The notes beneath the pieces were generated by a model. It made no database searches. It saw nothing but the letters and a program-made list of their open reading frames with translations, and was not told the origin of the DNA. This document shows, piece after piece, positions 51,773-60,927 of a stretch of DNA of 64,000 bases. Both the position numbers and the translations under genes were made by a program. Position 1 is the first letter of the stretch. Every line of letters begins with the position of its first letter. Source of the stretch: Paenibacillus methanolicus (lineage in GTDB: Bacteria > Bacillota > Bacilli > Paenibacillales > Paenibacillaceae); assembly GCF_008124765.1 (NCBI RefSeq), contig NZ_VNHS01000009.1, positions 248,001 to 312,000 on the forward strand, in the 5' to 3' direction.

Positions 51773-52600
51773 ATGAAGGACATGACGAAACGATTGCCGG
51801 AGCACGAAGAGAAATATATTGGCGAGCATGATTTGTTTTTGGAAATATTCGAGGGGGACAATCTCTCGGGTTCAGCGCATGAAAGACCGCCTCTGCTGTT
51901 TGTGCACGGCGCCTTCACGGGAAGTTGGATGTGGAGCAAATACCTCCCTCACTTTATCCGTGAAGGGTGGAAATGTTATGCGATGAATATGAGAAGCCAT
52001 TACAAAAGCAGAGTGCTGGACATGACGCAGGTTACGTTCGACGATTACTTGGCGGACATCAAAGAGGTGATTGCCGAGTGCGGCGTTCCGCCGATCGTGG
52101 TCGGGTTTAGCATGGGCGGGATTTTAAGCCAGAAGTTGGCGGAGACCGTCGAGATCGCCGGGCTCGTATTGATCGACTCGGTCATTAGCAGAGAAGTGTA
52201 TGAAGCCGTCCCTTACGAGGAATTGGGCCATCCGACGACGGATTCTGTTGTGGCCGCGCCGACCCGTGAAGAGCTTGTATCGATGGATGAATCCGCGGAG
52301 GATATTGCCTTTCAGCGCAAGTATTTGACCATGGAGTCGGCGAAGGCATTCAACGCGTTCGTCTTCTCGGCCGAGTCGAAGGGGATACCGGTGGACAGCG
52401 GATCGATCACGTGTCCATGTCTGGTGATCAAGGCCGTGAACAATGAGGGGGACGACCGCCGGGGCCGCGCGATGGCCGAACAACTGCGTGCTGATTATAC
52501 CGGGTTGTGGAAGACCACGCATACCGGGGTGCTCGTCGGGCAGCGATATACGGAAGCCGTAGATGCCGTCTTGGATTGGCTAAGGAAGTCGTTCCACTGA
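51773..52600 (+). CDS. Alpha/beta hydrolase
   Basis: A 275-aa hydrolase: oxyanion region LLFVHGAFTGSWMW, nucleophile elbow VVGFSMGGILSQ (Ser about 110), acid in CLVIKAVNNEGD region. The catalytic histidine near the end is probably in KTTHTGVLVGQRY. GGGAGGG lies upstream of ATG. Substrate unknown; lone gene. Confidence 0.8.
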   Translation: MKDMTKRLPEHEEKYIGEHDLFLEIFEGDNLSGSAHERPPLLFVHGAFTGSWMWSKYLPHFIREGWKCYAMNMRSHYKSRVLDMTQVTFDDYLADIKEVIAECGVPPIVVGFSMGGILSQKLAETVEIAGLVLIDSVISREVYEAVPYEELGHPTTDSVVAAPTREELVSMDESAEDIAFQRKYLTMESAKAFNAFVFSAESKGIPVDSGSITCPCLVIKAVNNEGDDRRGRAMAEQLRADYTGLWKTTHTGVLVGQRYTEAVDAVLDWLRKSFH

Positions 52601-52644
52601 TTTAAGCATGACGATTAATAACGTGGATAGCCAATGGAAAAGAG

Positions 52645-52672
52645 AGGGACCCGTCATCATCGACGAGTCCCT
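52645..52672. terminator. Terminator between converging genes
   Basis: AGGGAC-C-CGTC pairs with GACG-A-GTCCCT around ATCATC. Confidence 0.7.
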
Positions 52673-52727
52673 TACTGCTATCCTGCGCTGGTATGCGCTC
52701 GTTAACAGTCGCTGCCGCAACGCAGGA

Positions 52728-53039
52728 CTATTCGTTCTTGTAATCGATCTCGAGAAACTTCTCGACCTCGGGCACCCAGCGCTCCTGCACGAAGCGGACG
52801 TGATTCGGATGATCGTTGTATGCCTCGTAGTCGGCTTGATTGGCGAATTCCATCGCGAAACCGTAGTCGTACTCGTTCTTCGGGCTCACTTGGCGGTACA
52901 CCTTGAAATGGCGAACGACGGGAATGGAGGTCAGTTCGGCGCGGGCGTCTTGCAGGAACCGCTGCTCCTCCTCCGAGCCCGGGGCATGCTTCAAGCTGAA
53001 AATAACGGAATGCAAAATCCAGTCTTTCTCCTGCGTCAT
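52728..53039 (-). CDS. Dabb family stress-responsive protein
   Basis: A 102-aa dimeric alpha-beta-barrel protein: WILHSVIFSLKHAPGSEEEQRFLQDARAELTSIPVVRHFKVYRQVS followed by YGFAMEFANQADYEAYNDHPNHVRFVQERW, which is the classic Dabb signature. AAGGAG lies before ATG 53039. Function not defined in most members. Confidence 0.85.
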   Translation of the reverse strand: MTQEKDWILHSVIFSLKHAPGSEEEQRFLQDARAELTSIPVVRHFKVYRQVSPKNEYDYGFAMEFANQADYEAYNDHPNHVRFVQERWVPEVEKFLEIDYKNE

Positions 53040-53295
53040 GGTATTCGCTCCTTCTACTAGAATGGGAAAATCTTCTGTCGCTGTTTCTATTCTAGCAAAG
53101 CAATCAACCGAAAGGAACGCCGACGTCGGGGCTAGCGAGAAAAGAGACATGAATTTTCGCCTAATCTCAGGGGTTTCATTCATCCCGTTTTCCGATTACA
53201 TTGGGACTAGGTACGACAAAGCATGCTGACGGACATTCTCTCGGTTCTTCATCTCGCGGGAAATGGTCATTCAGCGCAATCGGAGGTTAGCTGGA

Positions 53296-56100
53296 ATGGG
53301 AGATCAAACGTTGACAACAACCAAGAAGCAGATCGGCGTTCCGTTGGAAGGCTTTGCGGCATTCAGCCGGAGAGCGGCCGCGGAAGGCGCCGTGCTATTG
53401 AAGAATGACGGAAACGCGCTTCCGCTGCTGGAGGGGGACCGCGTGGCGGTATTCGGCCGCACGCAGTTCAACTATTACCGAAGCGGGACCGGCTCCGGCG
53501 GGAGCGTTCATGTGGCATATACGACGAACCTGATCGACGGCCTGCGCGCCAAGCCGCAGATCGCGGTCAATGAGCGGTTGGCGGCCGCCTACGAACAATG
53601 GCTGGCGGAGCATCCGTTCGATAACGGCGGCGGCGGCTGGGCGGCGGAGCCGTGGCATCAGCAAGAGATGCCGCTGACGGACGAGCTGGTGTCCGCGGCT
53701 CGCATGCAATCGAACAAAGCGATCGTCGTCATCGGCCGAACGGCCGGAGAAGATCAGGATAACGCGAATACGCCGGGCAGCTACCAGCTGACGCCGGACG
53801 AGAAAGCGGTCCTGAAGCTCGTCGCCGCGCGCTTCGAGCAGACGGTCGTCGTGCTGAACGTCGCCAATATTATCGACATGGGCTGGATGCTGGAGGAAGG
53901 CTGCGCCGTTCCATGCGTCATTTATGCGTGGCAGGGCGGCATGGAAGGCGGCAATGCGATTGCGGACGTGCTCGTCGGCGAGGTAACCCCGAGCGGCAAA
54001 TTAACCGACACGATCGCCTACTCGATCGACGATTATCCGTCGACGGCGAATTACGGCAGCGACAGCAAGAACCTGTACCAAGAGGATATTTACGTCGGAT
54101 ACCGTTATTTCGAGACCTTCCGTCCCGATCGCGTCATGTACGAGTTCGGGTTCGGGCTGTCCTACACCGAGTTCAAGCTGGTGTCTTCGGAAGCGCAACG
54201 AACGGTTCGCGAGGGTCAAGTCTATCTCGAGCTTGCAGTTGACGTAACCAACGCCGGCCGCGTCTATGCGGGCAAGGAGGTCGTCCAAGCGTACGTCGAG
54301 GCGCCGCAAGGCAACCTCGGCAAGCCGGCTAGAGCGCTTGTCGCGTTCGCGAAGACGGACGAGCTGCAGCCCGGACAGTCGCAGCGGCTCGTGCTGCGGA
54401 TTCCGGTCGCGGCCTTAGCCTCGTATGACGACGCGGGCAGCACGGGACATCCGTCCGCCTATGTGTTGGAGCCTGGCATGTACCGTCTCTATATCGGAAC
54501 CAGCGTGAAGAAGCTCGTGCCGGTTGCCGTCGAGGGGCAGGAGGGGTATGCGGTAGAGACGCTGCGGGTGGTCGAGCAGCTGGAGGAGGCGATGGCGCCG
54601 ACGGAAGCTTATACGCGCATGAAGCCGGGGGCGCGCAAGCCGGACGGCACCTATGAACTTCTTTATGCCGAGGCGCCGCGCCGGACGGTATCGATGGCCG
54701 AGCGGATCGAACGGAACCTTCCGCCAAGCTTGGAGCAGACGGGAGACCGCGGGCTTACCTTGCAGGATGTGGCGGCTGGTAATATCGGCATGGACGCGTT
54801 CGTCGCACAATTGAGCGACGAGGATCTGGCCACCCTCGCCCGGGGCGAAGGGATGGGCAGCCCGCTCGTGACGCCGGGTACCGCGTCGGCTTTCGGCGGC
54901 TTGAGCGAAGGGCTGCTGCGCTTCGGGATTCCGACCGCCTGCACAGCGGACGGACCGTCCGGTATCCGGATGGACAGCGGCCATAAAGCGACGCAGGTTC
55001 CGATCGGCACGCTGCTCGCGGCGACGTGGGATACGGCGCTCGTCGAACAGCTGTACGAGATGGAAGGCAGGGAGCTTCTGCGCAATGAGATCGATACGCT
55101 GCTCGGACCGGGCATGAACATTCGGCGCAGTCCGCTTAACGGACGGAATTTCGAGTATTTCTCGGAGGATCCGCTCGTGACGGGGGCGTTCGCGGCCGCA
55201 TGCGTGCGCGGGATCATGAAGGGCGGCTCGAACGCCACCTTGAAGCACTTCGCCTGCAACAACCAGGAGAAGCACCGGCATCAGGTCGATGCGGTCGTCT
55301 CCGAGCGCGCCTTGCGCGAAATTTATTTGAAGGGATTCGAGATCGCGGTGAAGCAAGGCGGCGCCAATTGCATTATGACCGCCTATAATCCGATCAATGG
55401 GCATTGGTCGGCTTCGAACTACGATCTGAATACGACGATTCTGCGCAAGGAATGGAGCTTCCAAGGCATCGTCATGACGGACTGGTGGGCGAGAATGAAC
55501 GATCCCGTAACAGGCGGCCCGTCGGACATCAAGAACACGGCCGCGATGATCCGCGCGCAGAACGATCTGTACATGGTGGTCCCGAACTACGGGGCCGAAG
55601 TGAACGTCATGGATGACAATACGCTGCAATCGCTGGCAAACGGAACCTTAACCCGCGGCGAGCTGCAGCGTAATGCGATGAATATTTGCCGCTTCATCAT
55701 GGGGGCGCCGGTATTCGCTAGAGAACCGGAGCAGGAAGAATCCGTTCCCTGGTTCGCGGGCAATCCGAATCTAAGCGCGGATGGCGCGCAATCGATTGAG
55801 GGAGACCCGAACGTGAAGATCGCCGTTGGCGGCACCGCTTGTTTCGCGGTAGAGGAAGCCGGTCGTTACCGCATGGTCGTCGAGCTGATGTCCGCCGATA
55901 ACCTATGGGCGCAAAGCGCATGCAGCGCCAGCTTGAACGGGCAGCTGATCACGACCATCCAGACGAACGGAACGGAAGGCAAATGGGTGAAGCAGCGCCT
56001 GCTCACCATCGAGCTGGAAGCCGGGCAATACGAATTGTCGGTGGAAGCCGTCAAGCCGGGCATGCAGATCGAGTCGATCGCGTTCAAACGCGTAAATTAG
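53296..56100 (+). CDS. GH3 beta-glycosidase with swapped domain order
   Basis: A 934-aa glycoside hydrolase. The order is inverted: the GH3 C-terminal-type sandwich comes first (GAVLLKNDGNALPLLEGDRVAVFG, about residues 20-260), then a fibronectin-III-like domain (about 280-430), and then the TIM-barrel domain (about 490-800) with TADGPSGIR, GPGMNIRRSPLNGRNFEYFSEDP, LKHFACNNQE and the nucleophile Asp in FQGIVMTDWW. A CBM-like end follows (about 830-934). Swapped GH3 enzymes are known in Ruminococcus and Butyrivibrio. No signal peptide. CGGAGG lies ten bases before ATG 53296; 53263 is an alternative. Confidence 0.88.
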   Translation: MGDQTLTTTKKQIGVPLEGFAAFSRRAAAEGAVLLKNDGNALPLLEGDRVAVFGRTQFNYYRSGTGSGGSVHVAYTTNLIDGLRAKPQIAVNERLAAAYEQWLAEHPFDNGGGGWAAEPWHQQEMPLTDELVSAARMQSNKAIVVIGRTAGEDQDNANTPGSYQLTPDEKAVLKLVAARFEQTVVVLNVANIIDMGWMLEEGCAVPCVIYAWQGGMEGGNAIADVLVGEVTPSGKLTDTIAYSIDDYPSTANYGSDSKNLYQEDIYVGYRYFETFRPDRVMYEFGFGLSYTEFKLVSSEAQRTVREGQVYLELAVDVTNAGRVYAGKEVVQAYVEAPQGNLGKPARALVAFAKTDELQPGQSQRLVLRIPVAALASYDDAGSTGHPSAYVLEPGMYRLYIGTSVKKLVPVAVEGQEGYAVETLRVVEQLEEAMAPTEAYTRMKPGARKPDGTYELLYAEAPRRTVSMAERIERNLPPSLEQTGDRGLTLQDVAAGNIGMDAFVAQLSDEDLATLARGEGMGSPLVTPGTASAFGGLSEGLLRFGIPTACTADGPSGIRMDSGHKATQVPIGTLLAATWDTALVEQLYEMEGRELLRNEIDTLLGPGMNIRRSPLNGRNFEYFSEDPLVTGAFAAACVRGIMKGGSNATLKHFACNNQEKHRHQVDAVVSERALREIYLKGFEIAVKQGGANCIMTAYNPINGHWSASNYDLNTTILRKEWSFQGIVMTDWWARMNDPVTGGPSDIKNTAAMIRAQNDLYMVVPNYGAEVNVMDDNTLQSLANGTLTRGELQRNAMNICRFIMGAPVFAREPEQEESVPWFAGNPNLSADGAQSIEGDPNVKIAVGGTACFAVEEAGRYRMVVELMSADNLWAQSACSASLNGQLITTIQTNGTEGKWVKQRLLTIELEAGQYELSVEAVKPGMQIESIAFKRVN

Positions 56101-56112
56101 CAGTCTCAGAAG

Positions 56113-56145
56113 ACCAAGCCGTATAGATTGCGGCTTGGTTTTTTT
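56113..56145 (+). terminator. Terminator after GH3 gene
   Basis: ACCAAGCCG and CGGCTTGGT flank nine bases and run into seven T. It resembles the AAGCC/GGCTT hairpin at 7059-7080 inside MITE copy 1. Confidence 0.85.
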
Positions 56146-56166
56146 GAGTGGGAACTCACGCGCGTA

Positions 56167-56356
56167 TGAAGCTTTGTCCGCAAGGACAAAAGCGTGCAGA
56201 GCTCGAACTTCCCGCCGACCGCGAACAAGCGAACCAGCACGAACAAGGGAGTCCAGAGGGCAAAGCCCTTTGGAGCCTCCTCGGCGGAGGAGGTGGGAGG
56301 AGGGAGCAACAAAAGTGGGGCCAACGGGGCGCAGCCCCCTTAACCTGACAGCATTG
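56167..56356. mobile_element. MITE copy 2, left end missing
   Basis: Aligns end to end with 7107-7295 of copy 1, with about 80% identity by eye and nearly equal length, including the right terminal repeat CTTAACCTGACAGCATTG (ends 56356). The left terminal repeat is absent and no target duplication is found. Hairpins: TTTGTCC/GGACAAA with a GCAA loop, CCAGAGGGC/GCCCTTTGG, CCTCCTC/GAGGAGG, GGGGC/GCCCC. Several stem differences from copy 1 are compensatory. Overlapping open frames here are by-products of the GC-rich hairpins, not genes. Confidence 0.75.
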
Positions 56357-56488
56357 CAGCGGAGGGGGAGGGGAGCGGAAGGTTGTTATTGTCGTAAGCG
56401 GTTGCGCTGTTCATAATGGAAGAAGATTGAACGAGCGGCGCGGGGCGTCGGCCAATGGCGGAGCACGCTGCAGAGCCGTTCATTCGAG

Positions 56489-57877
56489 ATGAGAGGAAAG
56501 AAGGCGGGGCGGATGATATCCGCGATAAGGACGGCTATCGAGAGGACGCTGATCTTTTCGATAGCCGCCGTTTATATTGTGCTGCAGGCGGCTGGACTTG
56601 ATGAGCTGGTATTTCTGATGGGCGGGTTGGTGTTCGCCGCGATCCTCCTCCTGTTGCCGAGACTGAAAGGGATGACGCGCTGGCTCACGGTTTTCTTCCT
56701 GGCTGCCGGCGTCATGCTGCTGTCGATTCAGCAAGCGGATGCGCGAACCTGGTTCGAGTCGGCCGGCATTAACGTGACGATCGTGACGCTGTTCTTATTC
56801 GCCCCCTTGTTCGGGATTCCGGTTCGCATTCCCCGGTACGTGGAAGCGTTGAAGCGGTTTTACGAAGCGAGCCTGCGCAGCAAGACGGCTTTGTTCTTGG
56901 GCACGCAGCTGCTAACGCAGATCATGGGCGTCTTTATTAACGTGGGCTCGATTCCGGTCGTGTATCAAATGGTGTTCGTGAGGCCGCTGCCGGGCATGAG
57001 CCAGCTGCTCGCCAACGCGATGAACCGGGGCTTTGCGGGGGCCATTCTGTGGTCGCCCTATTTTGCCGCGATGACGCTCGTCACCTCGTCGCTTGGGCTG
57101 TCTTGGTCGTCCGTCCTGCCATATATGCTGGGATTGGCGGTGCTGAGCCTTGCCATCAGCTGGGCCGTCGATTGGCGCGAGCTGCGTCAAGCCGAGGTGG
57201 AAGATGCCGAACCCGGGCAGTCGGCGGACGCGAAGGAGCGCGCGGCGTTCCCGTACGGCCTCGCGCTGTATCTAGCGGCGGCCATTATCGTGATTCTGGT
57301 CTTGGAACGCTTGATCGAGCTGCCCATGGTCCTCTTGATCTGCTTGGCCGCGGCCGCTTTCCCGCTGTGCTGGTGCTTAACGCTAGGGGCTTGGCGCGTC
57401 TATCGGGAAGGGTTAAGGAACCATGTCGCGGTCACGCTGCCTGCTCTGCAAAAGGAGATCACGCTCTTTCTGGCGGCCGGCTTCTTCAGCGGTTCGATCG
57501 GGGCGACGGACTTCGGCTCCAAGGTTCCGGGCTGGCTGGAGATCGTCCCGCTGCCGATGGCGATCACGTTCTCGCTGCTCGCCATTCTGTTGATCGCGGG
57601 AACGTCGCTAATCGGGCTTCATCCGATCGTGCCCGTGACGCTGCTGGCCGGGGGCATAGACCCTGCGAGCGTCGGGATCGGTCCGGTCTATTTCGCGGTG
57701 CTGCTGCTCGGCGGCTGGGCATTGTCCAACCCGATATCGCCGGCTTCGGCCGTCAATAATCTACTGTCCGGTCTGCTCGGGAAATCCGTCTTCGAGATGG
57801 CTGCGCCGAATTACAAGTACGCCGCCTTCATGGGGCTGGGGCTGATCGTGTATCTGCTGGTTGCGCTCGGCGGATGA
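56489..57877 (+). CDS. Multi-spanning membrane protein, transporter-like
   Basis: A 462-aa protein of about twelve hydrophobic segments. Features: a first block of four to five helices to residue 110, a loop with RYVEALKRFYEASLRSKTALFLGTQ, and a C-terminal half with GTSLIGLHPIVPVTLLAGG and GGWALSNPISPASAVNNLLSGLLG, which recalls re-entrant P-rich loops in ion-transporter superfamily carriers (CitM/ArsB/DctM-like). Family assignment is tentative. No SD is near ATG 56489; ATG 56513 with GAAGG is a good alternative. It stands alone. Confidence 0.6.
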   Translation: MRGKKAGRMISAIRTAIERTLIFSIAAVYIVLQAAGLDELVFLMGGLVFAAILLLLPRLKGMTRWLTVFFLAAGVMLLSIQQADARTWFESAGINVTIVTLFLFAPLFGIPVRIPRYVEALKRFYEASLRSKTALFLGTQLLTQIMGVFINVGSIPVVYQMVFVRPLPGMSQLLANAMNRGFAGAILWSPYFAAMTLVTSSLGLSWSSVLPYMLGLAVLSLAISWAVDWRELRQAEVEDAEPGQSADAKERAAFPYGLALYLAAAIIVILVLERLIELPMVLLICLAAAAFPLCWCLTLGAWRVYREGLRNHVAVTLPALQKEITLFLAAGFFSGSIGATDFGSKVPGWLEIVPLPMAITFSLLAILLIAGTSLIGLHPIVPVTLLAGGIDPASVGIGPVYFAVLLLGGWALSNPISPASAVNNLLSGLLGKSVFEMAAPNYKYAAFMGLGLIVYLLVALGG

Positions 57878-57983
57878 CGGGGATTTATTTTAGCCGGGCT
57901 GCAACTATTTGTTCGATCTCGCGTCTGATTGGATAGGATTGGATATTTTAGGATAATCACGAAAGAGGAAGGGGAATGAACGC

Positions 57984-58538
57984 TTGAGCAAGTCGAAGCC
58001 GCAACCCGCTCCAGCCGCCAAGAAAGGCGTATTCCGGGAAATCCGGGATTGGACCATCACGTTGTCGATCGCGATCGCAGGCAGTCTGTTGATCCAAAAT
58101 TACGCGATTGCCCAGACGGAGGTTCAAAACGTATCGATGCAGGGCACGCTCTACGAAGGTCAACGGCTCGTCGAGGATAAACTGTCGTACCGGTTCAATG
58201 CCCCCGATCGCGGCGATATCGTCATCATTAACGGCCCCGAATATGAACTGCGCCTCGTGAAAAGACTGATCGGCCTGCCGGGCGATGTCATCGACGTCCA
58301 GGCGGGGCGGTTGTATATCAACGGAGAGCTGCAGGAAGAGCCGTACGCGAAAGGCAGTACCTATGCGGGAAGCGTGTCCCTGCCGTATACGGTGCCGTCG
58401 GGGCATGTGTTCGTGATGGGCGATAACCGCGAGCACAGCATCGACAGCCGCGAGCTCGGGCCGATCGCCATCTCGAGCTTGGAAGGCCGAGCGATCTTCC
58501 GGCTCTGGCCGCCCGGCGTGTTCGGGCAATTGGATTAG
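57984..58538 (+). CDS. lepB: Type I signal peptidase
   Basis: A 184-aa single-spanning Gram-positive (P-type) signal peptidase that removes signal peptides outside the membrane. One TM at about residues 22-40; catalytic Ser51 in VQNVSMQGTL (the usual SMxPT has G for P); catalytic Lys93 in LRLVKRLIGLPGD; box E GHVFVMGDNREHSIDSRELG. TTG start with GAGGAAGGGG upstream. It converges with the gene for a 46-aa secreted peptide across a shared terminator. Confidence 0.9.
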   Translation: MSKSKPQPAPAAKKGVFREIRDWTITLSIAIAGSLLIQNYAIAQTEVQNVSMQGTLYEGQRLVEDKLSYRFNAPDRGDIVIINGPEYELRLVKRLIGLPGDVIDVQAGRLYINGELQEEPYAKGSTYAGSVSLPYTVPSGHVFVMGDNREHSIDSRELGPIAISSLEGRAIFRLWPPGVFGQLD

Positions 58539-58544
58539 CAGCAA

Positions 58545-58581
58545 AAAACGAGCCCTAGAAGCGATTCTAGCGGCTCGTTTT
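58545..58581. terminator. Bidirectional terminator between lepB and small peptide gene
   Basis: A 16-bp stem with one bulge (AAAACGAGCC-CTAGAA and TTCTAG-C-GGCTCGTTTT) and a GCGA loop. Confidence 0.85.
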
Positions 58582-58596
58582 GATTTGTAGATTTAA

Positions 58597-58737
58597 TTAG
58601 CACCAGCCGCGTTCAGGCCAATCTTCTCCGTACACCTTCGGACCTGGATAATCGCTCGCGCTGGCTGCGCCGGAGAACGCAAACACCATGCAGACGGCCA
58701 AACAACCGGCAATGAAGCCGAATTTCAATTTTTTCAT
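58597..58737 (-). CDS. 46-aa secreted peptide precursor
   Basis: A small gene not overlapping any other. Leader: lysine-rich start MKKLKFGFIAGCLAVCMVFA, then FSGAASA as a signal-peptidase I site. The predicted mature peptide is SDYPGPKVYGEDWPERGWC: 19 residues, aromatic, with a single C-terminal cysteine. AAGGAGG lies ten bases before ATG. It could be a signalling peptide, a small cell-wall factor, or the spared end of a larger protein. No receptor or immunity gene adjoins it; signal peptidase I is the convergent neighbour. Confidence 0.7.
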   Translation of the reverse strand: MKKLKFGFIAGCLAVCMVFAFSGAASASDYPGPKVYGEDWPERGWC

Positions 58738-58816
58738 CGTTAAAATTGCCTCCTTTTATGTGTAAGGATAAGGGACGAGTGTTGCGATACATATTTTAAC
58801 AGAAGTTGGCGAAGGT

Positions 58817-58938
58817 TGGAGAGGGTTGAACGGACCAATACTTTGTACCCGGATTGGATGCGACTCACCGATCCGGCTAATAAAAGAGCGACGGACAAGT
58901 TGATTCAGCTGGCCGAAGACACGTTCTTTAGTCCATGA
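58817..58938 (+). pseudogene. Possible coding remnant
   Basis: An open stretch ending LYPDWMRLTDPANKRATDKL...AEDTFF and stop has protein-like composition but no start codon or SD. The gap 58738-59062 holds nothing else I can support. Very weak. Confidence 0.2.
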
Positions 58939-59062
58939 CCGGCTCGGCACGTAAGTCGCCCGTTAAGGTAAGCAATCGCCCGGCGCTGGAAACTTATTCT
59001 TTGTTCGCCGCGTCTAATGGTGTGGAACGTGGCTTCAAGATACCGACCAAGGAGTTGACCGC

Positions 59063-60760
59063 ATGAAAAAAGTGCTGTACGTGCCGCTCGACGACCGCCC
59101 CGTTAATCTGGATGACGTCATCAAGCAGGGGGAAACGGCCGGCATTCGCGTGCTGACGCCCCCCGCCGAAGATGTGAAGAACCGCATGGACACGCGGAAG
59201 ACCGACTCGGGTTCGACGCTCCTGACGACCCATTCGCCCGTCTTCGGCAAGCCGATCCGCATTCGGAAGTTCATTCTGGACCATGCCGCGGACGCGGATG
59301 GCTTTATTATTTCGGCCGACATGCTCGTATACGGCGGCCTGATCGGAAGCCGCCGCCTGCGGACGAGCCCCGTGGCCGCGTACCCCGATTATGATTCAGA
59401 AGCGACGCAGCTGCTGGACGTGATCCGTCAATTGAAGCAAATGTACCCGGAAAAGCCCGTGTATGTGCTGGATACGATTATGCGCATGGCGGCGAATACG
59501 TTCGTCGAAGGGACGTCCTTGGACGTCTACAACGAGACGCGGTCATTCGCGCAGCAGCCGCGCCAGAGCGCCGCGGATCTGGCCGGCGTGCTGACCAGCT
59601 ATGACGTCAAGCCGGACGGCACGAAGTTCCCGGCCGCCGTCGCGTTCGACAAGACGCATTACTACCAGGCGCGGCAGCACAAGCTGCAGACCAACTATTA
59701 TATCTTGGAGCAGCTGGCCCGCGCAGGCTATATCGATTTCCTCGCGATCGGCGTGGACGATTCCTATATCCAAGGCATTCAGGCGAACGAAATCGCGCTG
59801 GCGGAGAGGTGCATCGACGACTGGCTCGGCGGCGCCGGCGGCCAAAATCCGGAGCGCGCCATACTGCTGCCCGAGGCGGACGGGTTAGGTCATTCGCTCC
59901 TAGCTCGGATGGCCGATCGCTTCTATCGCCGCGGCGACAAGACCGGTTATGCCATCCGCTACTACGGACCGCACGGCTCGACGATCATTAACGTTTACGA
60001 GTACATGAATTTGCATCAGAATATATTGCGCCACATCGACATCGTCGGCGGTCGATACGAGGAAGAGTCGCCGGATGCCGAGATTCTCGTCATTACCGCC
60101 GCCGGTCAAGCGGCCGGCGCGGTCAGCCAGCTGGAAGCGAACGGCCAAGGCCGCATCCCGACCGTCGTCATCGACTGCATAGGCTTCGTGGCGGACCGGA
60201 CCGTAACCGAAGCGCTGCTAGCGAGTCGATATGCCGGCAGACTGCTCGGCTACAGTTCATGGAATACGTACGGCAATCGGACCGGACTTGCTCTCGGGAT
60301 GGCGCATGCGCGGTATATGTATGTGCGGACCGAGAGCCGCCCTTCTTCGCTGGATCAGGCCGTGAATGCCCATGGCTCGCTCTTGTTCAAGCGGTTCCTG
60401 AAGGACTACTACTACAAGGTGCTTGCGATTGCCGAGGTGCGCGCATACTCCAACGAACACTCGCTGTATAAGGATGTCACGGCGAATCAGCATATGCGGT
60501 TGTTTAACGCGCCGGCGGATTATGCGTATCTGGTCGAGCTGCTGCGGGAGCGGATGCAGACGCATACGTCCGCGCTCGCGATGACGAACGCCTTCGGCAT
60601 CGGCGCCGGGCAGCCTTCCTCGAACGTCAGCCGAGTAGACGAGGAGGAGTGGACGTATGCCGATTATGCGCGCGCGTCGCTAGCTCCGCACAACCCGGAC
60701 TTTATCTGGGGGCGGGCGTTCGAGATTACCCTTGCGCCGAAGGTCAAATTGGACGATTGA
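59063..60760 (+). CDS. DUF4127 family protein
   Basis: A 565-aa protein matching DUF4127: KKVLYVPLDDRPVNLD at the start, FIISADMLVYGGLIGSRR, FLAIGVDDSYIQGIQANE, LLPEADGLGHSLLARM, WNTYGNRTGLALGMAHARYMY. Such proteins are found in Bacilli and Thermoanaerobacter; the role is unknown, though the fold may be a hydrolase or carbohydrate-related. No signal peptide. AAGGAG lies eight bases before ATG. Confidence 0.85.
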   Translation: MKKVLYVPLDDRPVNLDDVIKQGETAGIRVLTPPAEDVKNRMDTRKTDSGSTLLTTHSPVFGKPIRIRKFILDHAADADGFIISADMLVYGGLIGSRRLRTSPVAAYPDYDSEATQLLDVIRQLKQMYPEKPVYVLDTIMRMAANTFVEGTSLDVYNETRSFAQQPRQSAADLAGVLTSYDVKPDGTKFPAAVAFDKTHYYQARQHKLQTNYYILEQLARAGYIDFLAIGVDDSYIQGIQANEIALAERCIDDWLGGAGGQNPERAILLPEADGLGHSLLARMADRFYRRGDKTGYAIRYYGPHGSTIINVYEYMNLHQNILRHIDIVGGRYEEESPDAEILVITAAGQAAGAVSQLEANGQGRIPTVVIDCIGFVADRTVTEALLASRYAGRLLGYSSWNTYGNRTGLALGMAHARYMYVRTESRPSSLDQAVNAHGSLLFKRFLKDYYYKVLAIAEVRAYSNEHSLYKDVTANQHMRLFNAPADYAYLVELLRERMQTHTSALAMTNAFGIGAGQPSSNVSRVDEEEWTYADYARASLAPHNPDFIWGRAFEITLAPKVKLDD

Positions 60761-60927
60761 ACCGGCTAGCCTCATAGGAAAGCAAGCCTCGTACCGTCGC
60801 TGCGGCTCGGTACGGGGCTTGTTTGTTTGCTCTCTTGCACCCGAGGCTGCAACATGCCGGCCCATTAGGACGTCTAATGGATGTCTCGCATCGAGAAGGA
60901 CGCACAATGGGAATCGAGAGGGGTTCT

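Noticed and set aside
56135..56416. 93- and 66-residue open frames in MITE copy 2
   Set aside because: They read arginine/glycine/proline hairpin DNA, have no SD, and the frame is not kept in copy 1.
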